DNA of 64,000 bases from an uncultured Lachnospiraceae bacterium (lineage in GTDB: Bacteria; Bacillota; Clostridia; Lachnospirales; Lachnospiraceae): contig CATOPL010000010.1 of NCBI GenBank assembly GCA_951802115.1, positions 1 through 64,000 on the forward strand, read 5' to 3'. The translations under genes and the position numbers were made by a program. The notes under the pieces are model-generated. The model was not told the DNA's origin and made no database searches. It saw only the letters and a list, made by a program, of their open reading frames with translations. Numbering within the stretch: the stretch's first letter is position 1; every line of letters begins with the position of its first letter. This document shows, piece by piece, positions 16,783-24,769 of this stretch.

Positions 16783-16828
16783 CCGCCGGGAGGGAGGACA
16801 TGCGATGCAAGGTCTTCCCTCCCGGCGG
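16783..16828 (+). terminator. 17-bp hairpin between sgcQ-like gene and kinase
   Basis: CCGCCGGGAGGGAGGAC pairs with GTCTTCCCTCCCGGCGG, with one G-U on the plus transcript, over a 12-nt loop. No U-tract follows, so it may be an attenuator, RNase block or stability element rather than a true terminator. Confidence 0.5.
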
Positions 16829-16998
16829 CCGTTTACGGAGCAAACATATTACGGCTCCTTACCTGACAGTAACACAAATACTCAAAAACAATCACGATTT
16901 ATCCATTTCCTATTGCTATTGCGTTCTCATATACGATATAATATATTCCATAAAAACAGCGATTGCGATAGAGGACCATATCAAGGAGTACAAAACTC

Positions 16999-18504
16999 AT
17001 GAAACTTTCTTATTTTATGGGGATCGACAACGGTGGTTCTACTACAAAATGCGTCATTTTCGATCAGAACGGAAACACCATTACCACTGCATCAACCAGG
17101 ATTACAATGAGCAAACCGGGGAGCGGCTGTACAGAACGGGACGGAGAAGAAGTCTGGAACGCCAACTGCCAGGTTATAAAGGCTGCACTTCTGCAGTCTT
17201 CTCTGCGTGCTTCGGATATCCGGGCTGTGTCTGTGTGCGGGTACGGCGGAGGAATGATTCTGCTGGACAAACTGGGAGCGCCCGTATATCCTTTTATCGT
17301 CTCCACAGATTCCCGTGCCGACAAGCTGTTAACGGAATTTCAGCAATCCGGCGTAGACGATGCCGTTTATGCCCGCACGCTCCAGCGGCTGTGGGCAGGG
17401 CAACCGGGGATGCTGCTGCCCTGGTTTCGAAAAAACAGGCCGGAAATTCTCGAGAAAACCGCACATGTCATGATGATCAAAGACTTTATCCGCTATAAGC
17501 TGACCGGCGTGATCGGAACCGAGCGGACAGATGCCTCCAATACAAATTTATTTGATATCCACACCGGAAAGTTTGAGCCGGAAATCTTCCGCATCCTGGA
17601 GATCGAGGAGCTTTATCCGCTTTTTCCCAGACAGATCTTTTCTTCCTGCAGGACCGCCGGGTTTGTGACAGAGGAAGCATCGTATCGCACCGGTCTGAAT
17701 CCAGGCACGCCGGTTGCAGCAGGATTATATGATGTTGCCGCCTGCACACTGGCCAGCGGTATCATGGACGACTCCGTTCTCTCTCTTGTTGTCGGTACCT
17801 GGAGCATCAGCGGCCACCTGACCCAAAACCTGAAAACGTGCCGTGGAAAAAACAACACCATGTTTTCTTTTTCCGATAAATGGTACTTCAGTGAAGAGTC
17901 CAGTCCGACTTCCGCCAGCAACCTGGACTGGTTTCTCGATCAGATTTACGGCTCCCTGATTCCAAAGGGCGAAAATATCTATGAATACTGCAATCAGACC
18001 GTCTCCCGTATGAAACCGGAAGACAGCGATTTGATCTTCCTGCCTTACCTGTATGGATCCAATACCGCCGTCCCGGCAAAAGCATGCTTTTTTCAAATGT
18101 CCGGACACCATACGGCAGATCACCTGCTTATGGCAGTGTATGAGGGAATCCTTTTTTCCCTGCTTCAGCATATACATACACTGTATGGGAATAACTTTCC
18201 GTCGTCCGCCCGCTTTTCCGGCGGAGCCTCCAGATCTCCGGTCTGGTGCCAGATGGCGGCAGATATTCTCGGCATCCCCATAGAAACTATGGATACTGAG
18301 GAGCTTGGAGCCATGGGAGCCGCCATGTGCGCGGGAATTGCCTGCGGAGTGTGGGACAGTTACGAAGACTCCGTTCGCAGCATGTGTCGGGTTAACGCAA
18401 CTTATGTCCCGGACCGCCGCCGCAATGCCGTTTATCAGCAAAAATACCTGCAGTACCAGAAAGCAGCATGCTGTCTTGAGTCATTTTATTCTGACATGCA
18501 GTGA
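16999..18504 (+). CDS. lyxK: L-xylulose kinase (LyxK-type FGGY kinase)
   Basis: A 501-residue FGGY kinase, resembling E. coli LyxK throughout: MGIDNGGSTTKCVIFD at the ATP-binding N-terminus, GCTERDGEEVWNANC, VYPFIVSTDSRA, LWAGQPGMLLPWFRK, VVGTWSISG, EESSPTSASNLDWF and LIFLPYLYGSN. It would phosphorylate L-xylulose to L-xylulose 5-phosphate, the substrate for the UlaE-type epimerase of the divergent operon. AAGGAG lies 10 nt before the ATG. A locus holding both a LyxK-type and an AraB-type kinase can take in two L-ketopentoses, or convert the same sugar with different preferences. Assignment to L-xylulose is by similarity and context. Confidence 0.85.
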   Translation: MKLSYFMGIDNGGSTTKCVIFDQNGNTITTASTRITMSKPGSGCTERDGEEVWNANCQVIKAALLQSSLRASDIRAVSVCGYGGGMILLDKLGAPVYPFIVSTDSRADKLLTEFQQSGVDDAVYARTLQRLWAGQPGMLLPWFRKNRPEILEKTAHVMMIKDFIRYKLTGVIGTERTDASNTNLFDIHTGKFEPEIFRILEIEELYPLFPRQIFSSCRTAGFVTEEASYRTGLNPGTPVAAGLYDVAACTLASGIMDDSVLSLVVGTWSISGHLTQNLKTCRGKNNTMFSFSDKWYFSEESSPTSASNLDWFLDQIYGSLIPKGENIYEYCNQTVSRMKPEDSDLIFLPYLYGSNTAVPAKACFFQMSGHHTADHLLMAVYEGILFSLLQHIHTLYGNNFPSSARFSGGASRSPVWCQMAADILGIPIETMDTEELGAMGAAMCAGIACGVWDSYEDSVRSMCRVNATYVPDRRRNAVYQQKYLQYQKAACCLESFYSDMQ

Positions 18505-18634
18505 GCTCAGCGCAAAACAGCTTCCAGCCTGCCGCATCCCTGATTCCGGAAAAACCCGGCTTTATCCTCCGGGAAACAAACGGCATATAAGAAACAAATC
18601 AGAAATAATAAAAACAGGAGTTTGAAAATTCACT

Positions 18635-19399
18635 ATGTTACGTGCAGAACGCCAGAACCAGATCGTTGATATCGTCAACCAAAAAGGAATCGTCACCATC
18701 GAAGACCTGATGGAACAGGTCCGAATCTCCAAAGCCACCGCCAGGCGTGATATCAACAGCCTCTCAGAAGAGAAGCGGATCATCAAAATACGGGGAGGAG
18801 CTCAGTCCGTCATTGCCTCCGCTCCATATGAACCCTCTCTCCTGACCAGATCCCAGGTCAACGCTGATGAGAAGAAGAGAATCGCGGAAGAAGCCCTGCG
18901 GCATATCTTTCCGGAAGACAGAATCATTCTCGATTCCGGAACCACAGTCCTTGAGGTGGCAAAACTCCTGAATACATTTTCCAACCTCACTGTCGTCACC
19001 AACGATATTCACATTGCCGCAGAGGTCAATACAAATACTGCCAATCATCTGATCTTTATCGGCGGAATCATCCGCCAGGGCTTCTGCTCTTCCTATGGAT
19101 TTTATGCAGAAACCATGCTCAAAAGCCTGTCCGTGGACAAAATCTTTCTGTCGGTGGATGCCATCGATCCGGACCTGGGAATCATGAGTTATACCATGGA
19201 TGACGTCAATCTCAAAAGCATCGGCATGGACAACGCAAAGGAAGTATTTCTGCTCTGCGATCATTCAAAATTCTGCGCCCAGGCGCTCTTTTCGGTAGGA
19301 ATGATGGACAAAATCACCACCATCATCTCCGGCAGAGAACTGGACGCATCCGTCGCTGAAAAGCTCCGCAAGAACGGCAAATCCATTATTCTCGTCTGA
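18635..19399 (+). CDS. DeoR/GlpR-family transcription regulator
   Basis: A 254-residue repressor-type regulator. The N-terminal winged helix-turn-helix reads RQNQIVDIVNQKGIVTIEDL then ISKATARRDINSLSEEKRI. The C-terminal sugar-phosphate-sensing domain shows IILDSGTTVLEVAKLL, LTVVTNDIHIA, FIGGIIRQG and a FLLCDHSKF motif, all typical of the DeoR sensor. It is the last gene of the plus operon. The repeated TTTTGATTTTT motif at the divergent promoters and at the HAD promoter is its likely operator; the inducer is probably one of the pathway sugar phosphates. The downstream HAD gene converges with it, 2 bp away. Confidence 0.93.
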   Translation: MLRAERQNQIVDIVNQKGIVTIEDLMEQVRISKATARRDINSLSEEKRIIKIRGGAQSVIASAPYEPSLLTRSQVNADEKKRIAEEALRHIFPEDRIILDSGTTVLEVAKLLNTFSNLTVVTNDIHIAAEVNTNTANHLIFIGGIIRQGFCSSYGFYAETMLKSLSVDKIFLSVDAIDPDLGIMSYTMDDVNLKSIGMDNAKEVFLLCDHSKFCAQALFSVGMMDKITTIISGRELDASVAEKLRKNGKSIILV

Positions 19400-19401
19400 A
19401 C

Positions 19402-20049
19402 TTACATATAGATAAGCAGCTCCTTCAGGTCCGCAGTCCTGGAAAGAAGCCAGTCAGCCTGAGACTGATCAAAAGAAAACCGGGTATCTTTAACGGCTGC
19501 AACCTGAAGTCCTGCGGCTTTCGCCGCCTGAATTCCATAAGTGGAATCTTCCACTGCTATACACTCCTTTGCCGGCAGGCCAAGCACAGACAGGGTATGT
19601 AGATAGATTTCCGGATTCGGTTTGCTCTCCCGGAACATCTTTCCGCTGACTATGCAGAAAAAATATCCTTCAAGCTCCATAGCCTTAAGCGCATCTTTGA
19701 TCACCTGTTCCGAAGATGACGACGCCAGCGCCAGAACAACCTGTTGCTCTTTCAACCAGTTCATGAGCGGACGAATGCCGGGACAGACCGTTTCGCGGTA
19801 GGGAAACTGATAATCTGCGTATCTCTCTTTATAGATTCTGCGCATTTCCTCTGGTCCTATGTCTTCTTTCCACATCTGCGCCACCATCCGCCACATTTGT
19901 TCTCCGCTGGCTCCGGCGAGCGCATACATCCTTTTCTCATCAACTGTACAGCCGTTTTCCCGAAGCAGATCCCGAAACAGCTGCAAATATACCGGTTCAC
20001 TGTCGATCAGTACACCATCCATATCGAAAATCACCGCTTTTTTCTTCAT
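19402..20049 (-). CDS. HAD-family sugar-phosphate phosphatase / beta-phosphoglucomutase-like
   Basis: A 215-residue HAD hydrolase. Motif I FDMDGVLIDSEP gives the nucleophile and acid-base Asp pair, motif II the Ser of LALASSSSEQ, motif III the Lys of ESKPNPEIYL, and motif IV VEDSTYGIQAAKAAG. The cap-1 insertion places it with beta-phosphoglucomutases and pentitol/hexitol phosphatases; substrate is unknown. The ATG is preceded by GGAG 7 nt away. Its own promoter (20081-20109) carries the same repeat as the pentulose promoters, so it is probably a member of that regulon and may remove phosphate from toxic or dead-end sugar phosphates. Confidence 0.85.
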   Translation of the reverse strand: MKKKAVIFDMDGVLIDSEPVYLQLFRDLLRENGCTVDEKRMYALAGASGEQMWRMVAQMWKEDIGPEEMRRIYKERYADYQFPYRETVCPGIRPLMNWLKEQQVVLALASSSSEQVIKDALKAMELEGYFFCIVSGKMFRESKPNPEIYLHTLSVLGLPAKECIAVEDSTYGIQAAKAAGLQVAAVKDTRFSFDQSQADWLLSRTADLKELLIYM

Positions 20050-20080
20050 GAATATTCTCCATTCTTTTTCTGTTTCTTTG

Positions 20081-20109
20081 ATTTTATAATCTGCTCGCTG
20101 TTTTGTCAA
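20081..20109 (-). promoter_or_regulatory. Promoter of the HAD phosphatase gene
   Basis: Perfect -35 TTGACA (20104-20109), 17-bp spacer, -10 TAAAAT (20081-20086) on the minus strand. The putative DeoR repeats lie immediately upstream. Confidence 0.75.
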
Positions 20110-20152
20110 TGTTATGATTTGTTTTGATTTTTTATGATTTTATTTGATGTCG
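20110..20152. promoter_or_regulatory. Candidate DeoR operator upstream of the HAD gene
   Basis: TTTTGATTTTTTATG (20122-20136) is flanked by TTATGATTT at 20112 and again at 20132, a 20-bp spacing. The core is the same as at 15853-15890. Location just upstream of the -35 box would suit either repression or activation. Confidence 0.55.
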
Positions 20153-20213
20153 TTATTATTTGCAACAAAATACCGGAACGGTCTGTCGACATATGTTGTC
20201 TCACCTGGCAATA

Positions 20214-20312
20214 CGAAAAGGGCCGCCGCAAGATCTCCCTCTGCCCGTTCACACAACAACACTCTGTGAACAGACAGAATCCGTCTTGCAGCCGCCCCTT
20301 TTGTCCGTTTTA
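20214..20312 (-). terminator. Large hairpin terminator after the FtsW-like gene
   Basis: Outer arms AAAAGGG / CCCTTTT plus GCAAGA / TCTTGC enclose an inner GTTCACA / TGTGAAC stem. On the minus strand CCCTTTTCGTATT follows. It lies just past the stop of the gene ending at 20335. Confidence 0.65.
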
Positions 20313-20334
20313 AAAATCATTCACGCTGAAACAA

Positions 20335-21690
20335 TTATGATGACACGCTCCTGATCCTCTTTTTCTGCGGCTTTTCTGACAAAATATTTTTGTAGCGATA
20401 GATGCTGAGTACCAGGCCCAGCAGAATATAAGAGACCAGAAGGCCGGTTCCGCCAAAAGAAAAAAAGGGCAGGATCGCCGCAGTCGTCGGCAACAGTCCC
20501 AGATTCATTCCGATACTGATTCCCATCTGCAAAAGATATACACTCCCACAGCCGCAGCCAAGAATCATGCCCAGTTGATTTTTCTGCCCGAAAGATACAC
20601 GAAAAACTTTCAGAATCAAAAAACACATGAGAGCCGCTGCCAGCGCGCCTGCCGCGAAACCACAGGACGAAATCAGGCTTACAAAAATATAATCGTTGTT
20701 AAATCCAGGATATTCTACCAGCTTTGTAATCGTCTCTGTGTTTCCACCTGCCAGTCTGCTGCCGGCAAGGGCTTCCCGCATTTGAATAGCCAGATAATTA
20801 GAATCCAGATCATTTGTCAAAAAGGCCTGAATTCTTGCCATCTGATAGCTTGCAAGATGTCCCAGTGCACCTGCCCCGAGAAAGAGCAGCGGCGGCAGGA
20901 CAAACAAAGCCCCCAATCCGGCCAGAGCTGCTGATCTGCGGACCTGATACCAGCCCCTGTAAACTGCCATGGCCATCACCATCAGCAGGGCCGCCCACAG
21001 AACCACTCCCTGAGAAAATGCCGGAATATGAAAAGTGATCCAGACAGGTATGAATGCCCAAAGCAGTATTTTGCCCATTCCCTTCCAGCCTTCTCCCCGG
21101 TAGGAATACATTATTCCGCAAAACAACGGCACATACAAAGGCATCAGCGCCGGCATGAAAAACCACATCGGACCGATCTGAATATAAAGCCTGGCTCCGT
21201 TTACCTCTATTCCAAAAACGCGGCTTCCAATCAGCGCCAACACCAGAAACGCCGCAGCCAGCGGTTTTGCAAAACGGGACAGTATGCTGTAGTCCAGCCG
21301 GTAAACCAGAAGCATCGCAGCATATCCCAATACTACATGCATCACATGCTTTCCCAGATATCCGCCGTAAAATGCACTGTCTGTTTCCTGCGAGTAGTCG
21401 CTCAGAACAACATGCAGCGCAATACTTACAAAACTGATAAGCCCAATCATCACCAGAATCCCCACTTCGATCTGCGGCCGGTGAATCCGGTCCAGAGACA
21501 CTCCGGTCTCCACCGGATCCCCCATATCCCGGACAGCCTGTTCCATCGCTTCCTCTTCAAACAGGCCTTCTTCTTCATAGGCTTTTGCCTGATCCAGAAT
21601 ATGATCCCGAAGCTCTCCAACCACCATCTCTCTTGCTTTCGTACAACGAATCTGTTCTGTCACAGTACTCAGATATTCTTCCATTCTCAT
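20335..21690 (-). CDS. FtsW/RodA/SpoVE-family protein with N-terminal HAAS-like domain
   Basis: A 451-residue fusion. Residues 1 to about 75 form a soluble HAAS/DUF1700-like domain (MEEYLSTVTEQIRC, ELRDHILDQAKAYEEEG, AVRDMGDPVETG) of the kind normally paired with PadR regulators. The remaining region is a polytopic SEDS-type membrane domain with about ten helices, FGIEVNGARLYIQIGP, the FNNDYIF segment with the conserved Asp, and the C-terminal FFSFGGTGLLVSYILLGLVL typical of FtsW/RodA. SEDS proteins polymerise peptidoglycan glycan strands; whether this one does is unknown, as the usual Glu-Glu after the Asp segment is replaced by SSC. GGAGG lies 7 nt before the ATG, which is 2 nt after the padR stop, so the two are one operon. 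Confidence 0.85.
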   Translation of the reverse strand: MRMEEYLSTVTEQIRCTKAREMVVGELRDHILDQAKAYEEEGLFEEEAMEQAVRDMGDPVETGVSLDRIHRPQIEVGILVMIGLISFVSIALHVVLSDYSQETDSAFYGGYLGKHVMHVVLGYAAMLLVYRLDYSILSRFAKPLAAAFLVLALIGSRVFGIEVNGARLYIQIGPMWFFMPALMPLYVPLFCGIMYSYRGEGWKGMGKILLWAFIPVWITFHIPAFSQGVVLWAALLMVMAMAVYRGWYQVRRSAALAGLGALFVLPPLLFLGAGALGHLASYQMARIQAFLTNDLDSNYLAIQMREALAGSRLAGGNTETITKLVEYPGFNNDYIFVSLISSCGFAAGALAAALMCFLILKVFRVSFGQKNQLGMILGCGCGSVYLLQMGISIGMNLGLLPTTAAILPFFSFGGTGLLVSYILLGLVLSIYRYKNILSEKPQKKRIRSVSS

Positions 21691-21692
21691 CC

Positions 21693-22022
21693 TCACACCT
21701 CCAATGCCAGAACACTCATCACAGCCCGCGAATATTCTTTCCACTGTGACTTTTTTTCCTCCAGATGCTTTCTTCCATCCTTTGTAATCTGATAATACTT
21801 CCTCACTTTTCCCACCACCTCCTGCTCATAGGAAATAAGATAATGCTTATCCTCCAGACTGTGGAGCAGCGGGTACAGTGTTCCTGCCTTCAGTTCAAAC
21901 ACATTTTCAGAACGTTTCCGCAGAGTATCGATCATCTCATACCCATACATATCCTTTTCCGAAAGCAGCTTCAGAATCATCATTGCCATACTTCCCGATA
22001 CCAGTGATTTGTTAATTGCCAT
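21693..22022 (-). CDS. PadR-family transcription regulator
   Basis: A 109-residue winged-helix regulator: MAINKSLVSGSMAMMILKLL, MYGYEMIDTLRKRSENVFEL, AGTLYPLLHSLEDKHYL and YYQITKDGRKHLEEK are the PadR N-terminal domain almost in full. AGGAGG lies 6 nt before the chosen ATG; a longer reading lacks a site. It is co-transcribed with the HAAS-FtsW gene, which it presumably controls together with itself. TATAGGTTAT half-sites occur just upstream (22043-22053) and farther away (22295-22335), on either side of a repeat element, and are candidates for its operator. Confidence 0.93.
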   Translation of the reverse strand: MAINKSLVSGSMAMMILKLLSEKDMYGYEMIDTLRKRSENVFELKAGTLYPLLHSLEDKHYLISYEQEVVGKVRKYYQITKDGRKHLEEKKSQWKEYSRAVMSVLALEV

Positions 22023-22039
22023 TCTGTACCTCCTTAATG

Positions 22040-22305
22040 TAAATAACCTATATTTTTTGATAAATACAACCGTCAACCCGGACGCCCGCCATGGCTAACT
22101 ATTTCTTCCAGCCCCCGCAGCAGTCGCCAGATGTACAATCTGCGCGCCGCATTTTGTTGATACATCTGACCCTCACTCCGTCAACGCAGCTCACTACGCC
22201 TCTCTCATTCGGGTCTAATCTCCCACAAACTGTGACGCACATCTTCCAGAAAGCAATTTTCCACACGCTCTGTCTCATTTCTCTCTGGCACTTTATATAG
22301 GTTAT
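22040..22305 (-). repeat. Dispersed intergenic repeat, copy B, inverted
   Basis: Reading the minus strand gives AGCGTGTGGAAAATTGC, TGCGTCACAGTTTGTGGG, CCCGAATGAGAGAGG and CGTAGTGAG in the same order as copy A. The whole segment is bounded by an 11-bp perfect inverted repeat ATAACCTATAT (22043-22053) / ATATAGGTTAT (22295-22305). Its left end (22058-22098) also shares about 40 bp, including AACCCGGACGCCC, with 37733-37774. Confidence 0.6.
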
Positions 22306-22335
22306 CTATATAATATATCGATAGTCTATATATGT
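22293..22335. promoter_or_regulatory. TATATAGGTTATC inverted repeat, candidate PadR operator
   Basis: TATATAGGTTATC and GATAGTCTATATA form an imperfect dyad separated by about 12 bp. The core TATAGGTTAT recurs, inverted, at 22043-22053 near the padR start. PadR proteins bind such AT-rich dyads. The link to this PadR is an inference. Confidence 0.4.
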
Positions 22336-22510
22336 CAAGTCTAATTTGGGACTAAATTTTTACACTCAGAATATCTTTATGCGCCACAGTTTATGGAAAA
22401 TTCAGCTTATCAATAATTCCGTTTTCCCGTCACGAACATGGAACGTCAGCGTATCCAGGCCCAAAATCGTATTCACACAATCATAAATGATAGTTCCGCT
22501 TCTGCCGCAA
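22306..22510. other. Spacer with a repeat fragment
   Basis: No gene. At 22380-22412 the sequence GCGCCACAGTTTATGGAAAA is a diverged piece of the dispersed repeat (compare GCGTCACAGTTTGTGGAAAA of copy A). Confidence 0.5.
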
Positions 22511-22936
22511 TCAATAAATACGCCAGAATGTATTGGATTCCGGATAGATAATATGCAGCATCAGCGAAACCACCACAATCAGGCATATAAATATACAACT
22601 GCCCACCATAAACCATTTTATTCCTTTTAGAATATTTTTCAGAGTTTTATTTTGAAGAATAGAATCCACGTTTTGGGAAACTCGATAAATAGAATCTATT
22701 TTCTCATTTGTAAGAGAAGCTTCCCTTACTTCCTGCACATCAATGTCTTTTACAAGTTCATCTAAAGTCATATCAAAGAAATCACTCAGCATAACCAATC
22801 TGGTAAAATCCGGATATGACTGTCCTGACTCCCACTTTGAAACGGTCTGTCTTGATACCTCCATTTCCATTCCCAGCTCTTCTTGCGAAAGTCCCTTTTC
22901 TTTCCTCAGTTTTAACAGTTTTTCATTAAATTTCAT
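22511..22936 (-). CDS. XRE-family regulator with C-terminal membrane segment
   Basis: A 141-residue protein. Residues 1-60 form a Cro/C1 helix-turn-helix (LRKEKGLSQEELGMEMEVSRQTVSKWESGQSYPD). A polar linker follows, then a single hydrophobic segment near residues 110-130 (WFMVGSCIFICLIVVVSLML). Membrane-anchored XRE regulators of this shape are frequent in Lachnospiraceae, and their signals are unknown. The start is uncertain: AAGGAG is 12 nt before the chosen ATG and only 3 nt before an ATG three codons earlier (22945). It stands alone between two repeat copies. Confidence 0.8.
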   Translation of the reverse strand: MKFNEKLLKLRKEKGLSQEELGMEMEVSRQTVSKWESGQSYPDFTRLVMLSDFFDMTLDELVKDIDVQEVREASLTNEKIDSIYRVSQNVDSILQNKTLKNILKGIKWFMVGSCIFICLIVVVSLMLHIIYPESNTFWRIY

Positions 22937-23083
22937 TTCACGCATCGACTCCTTTTTTTCCAGCCTACCGTATAACCGATTGGGATTCAAGCAATTCAGG
23001 TTACCAATCTGTCAACATTGGTACACATTGCATAAGTTTCTGAGAATTAACATTGTGTCAATAATTTTTAACACCAAAAATAT

Positions 23084-23197
23084 GCCATATTCCCGACTGA
23101 GAAAAGCGTCGTGAGATGCGTTGACCAAGCGATATATCAAATACAGTCCAAAGCAGGGCATGCAGACGGCGGGAAGGAACGTTCAGACACGCTTTAT
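23084..23197 (+). repeat. Dispersed intergenic repeat, copy D
   Basis: Contains CCCGACTGAGAAAAGCGTCG, GATGCGTTGACC, CCAAAGCAGGGCATGCAGAC and ends near TTCAGACACGC. These follow the middle and right part of copies A-C (compare CAAAGCGGGGTATACAGACGG at 46525-46550). It lies between the XRE gene and nhaC. Confidence 0.55.
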
Positions 23198-23254
23198 CAG
23201 GACAAAGATATGATTCATTTGCAGAAACCAGCTTTTTGATGGAATGCTCAAATG

Positions 23255-24769
23255 TCAAAGCGAATCCTGTATTGATTTTTCACTTTTGTTCCATACAAAC
23301 ACTACCGCAATCAACACCAGAACTGCCAGTACGACCGCCAGCGGACTTTTCGTAACTCCGGCAAAAACAAAGGCCGCAAAAGCGATTACACCATTGACCG
23401 CCGCATATGGAAGCTGTGTTTTTACATGATTTACCAGGTCACACTGCGCACCGGTGGAAGACAGGATAGTCGTATCCGAAATCGGTGAGCAATGATCCCC
23501 AAACAGACCTCCCGAAAGCACTGCCCCCACCGCAATCTCATAAGGAATCCCAAACGCATGCGCCATAGGAATTGCAAGAGGCATCATAATAGCGAACGTC
23601 CCCCAGGAGCTCCCGGTCGAAAATGAAACAAAGGTCCCGAACAGGAAAATAACGGCAGGTATCAACACCGGAGAAAAGTTCAGCGACTTCATGGCGTTTA
23701 CAATAAAGTCCGCCGTCCCCAGTCCGCTGATCATGCTGCCAAGAGACCACGCCAGTACCAGCGTCACTGCCACATCCGTCATCCCCTTCATACCATCCAC
23801 ATAAATTTTAAACGTATTCTTAAATATCTGTACTTTATAGACACGGATCAGCAGCATCAGGATCAGGGCGCCGAAAAAATAACCCATGGTCAATGCTACC
23901 CGGAATTCGTTGCCGTCTACCTTTTTAAACGGAAAACCCAGAGGAGCCAGAGTTGTAAAAAGCGTCACAAACACGACCAGAATCGGCAAAAGCACCATGG
24001 AAGGGCGGGCATTTCGAATAGAGTAAATATCCGCCGTTTCCTCCTCTGCCGTGTCTTCTTCTCGCTCCCATAATCGCTCTTCCTTCTCCACCGCTTTCTC
24101 CGCCCGGCGCATCTGAGAAAAATCCTTTCCGGTAAATGCAATCAGCGGAATCATGATAATCGCCAGGACCGCATAAATCTGAAACGGAATTGCTTCCACA
24201 AAAGTTGTATAATCGGACTGTACCACGCCCAGGTTTTCAAACTCTGCCTGAATCAGTCCCATAATATAGACCCCCCAGCCGATAAAAGGAATCAAAATCG
24301 CCACCGGGGAAGAGGTGGAATCCAGAATCCAGGCAAGCTTTTCTCGGGAAATTTTCAGTTTGTCAAAAAGCGGCCGGAATACAGGCCCTACCAGAAGCGG
24401 CGTGCCCAGATCTGAGAAAAAGATCAGAATCCCCCCTGCCCAGGCGCACATCTGCGCTTTCAGTTTTGTATTGACAAACCGATAGACAAATTTGCTGAAT
24501 GCCTGTGCACCGCCTGATTTTTCCATCAGTTTGATAAACCCTCCGATAAAAATTACCAGTACAATCACACCCGCATTATAAGAATCCGTCAACTGTACAA
24601 AAAAATAATCTCCAATCATCGATTTTACCGCCTGAAACGGATTTCCCATACAGAAAATCATCGTTCCCACAAATCCTCCGCAGAACAAGGACAGAATCAC
24701 ATTTCTGCTTTTAATTGCCATCACTACCGCAACAATCGGCGGCAGAAGGCTCAGCCACCCATAGTCCAT
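23255..24769 (-). CDS. NhaC-family Na+/H+ antiporter
   Basis: Polytopic membrane protein of 504 residues, about 11-12 helices, exchanging sodium for protons or, in some relatives, a metabolite for another (malate/lactate or amino-acid antiport). Family features are IFIGGFIKLMEKSGG, FFSDLGTPLLVGPVFRPL, LDSTSSPVAILIPFIGWG and the strongly conserved FSTGSSWGTFAIMMPLA...GGLFGDHCSPISDTTILSSTGA. A charged cytoplasmic loop (about residues 225-250) splits the two halves. It is a single transcription unit. The C-terminus is highly hydrophobic and complete. Substrate cannot be told from sequence. Confidence 0.92.
   Translation of the reverse strand: MDYGWLSLLPPIVAVVMAIKSRNVILSLFCGGFVGTMIFCMGNPFQAVKSMIGDYFFVQLTDSYNAGVIVLVIFIGGFIKLMEKSGGAQAFSKFVYRFVNTKLKAQMCAWAGGILIFFSDLGTPLLVGPVFRPLFDKLKISREKLAWILDSTSSPVAILIPFIGWGVYIMGLIQAEFENLGVVQSDYTTFVEAIPFQIYAVLAIIMIPLIAFTGKDFSQMRRAEKAVEKEERLWEREEDTAEEETADIYSIRNARPSMVLLPILVVFVTLFTTLAPLGFPFKKVDGNEFRVALTMGYFFGALILMLLIRVYKVQIFKNTFKIYVDGMKGMTDVAVTLVLAWSLGSMISGLGTADFIVNAMKSLNFSPVLIPAVIFLFGTFVSFSTGSSWGTFAIMMPLAIPMAHAFGIPYEIAVGAVLSGGLFGDHCSPISDTTILSSTGAQCDLVNHVKTQLPYAAVNGVIAFAAFVFAGVTKSPLAVVLAVLVLIAVVFVWNKSEKSIQDSL

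Noticed and set aside
17725-18441. A 238-codon minus-strand open frame opposite the L-xylulose kinase gene
   Set aside because: The plus-strand kinase matches its family end to end, while the antisense frame has no site for ribosomes and no recognisable motif.
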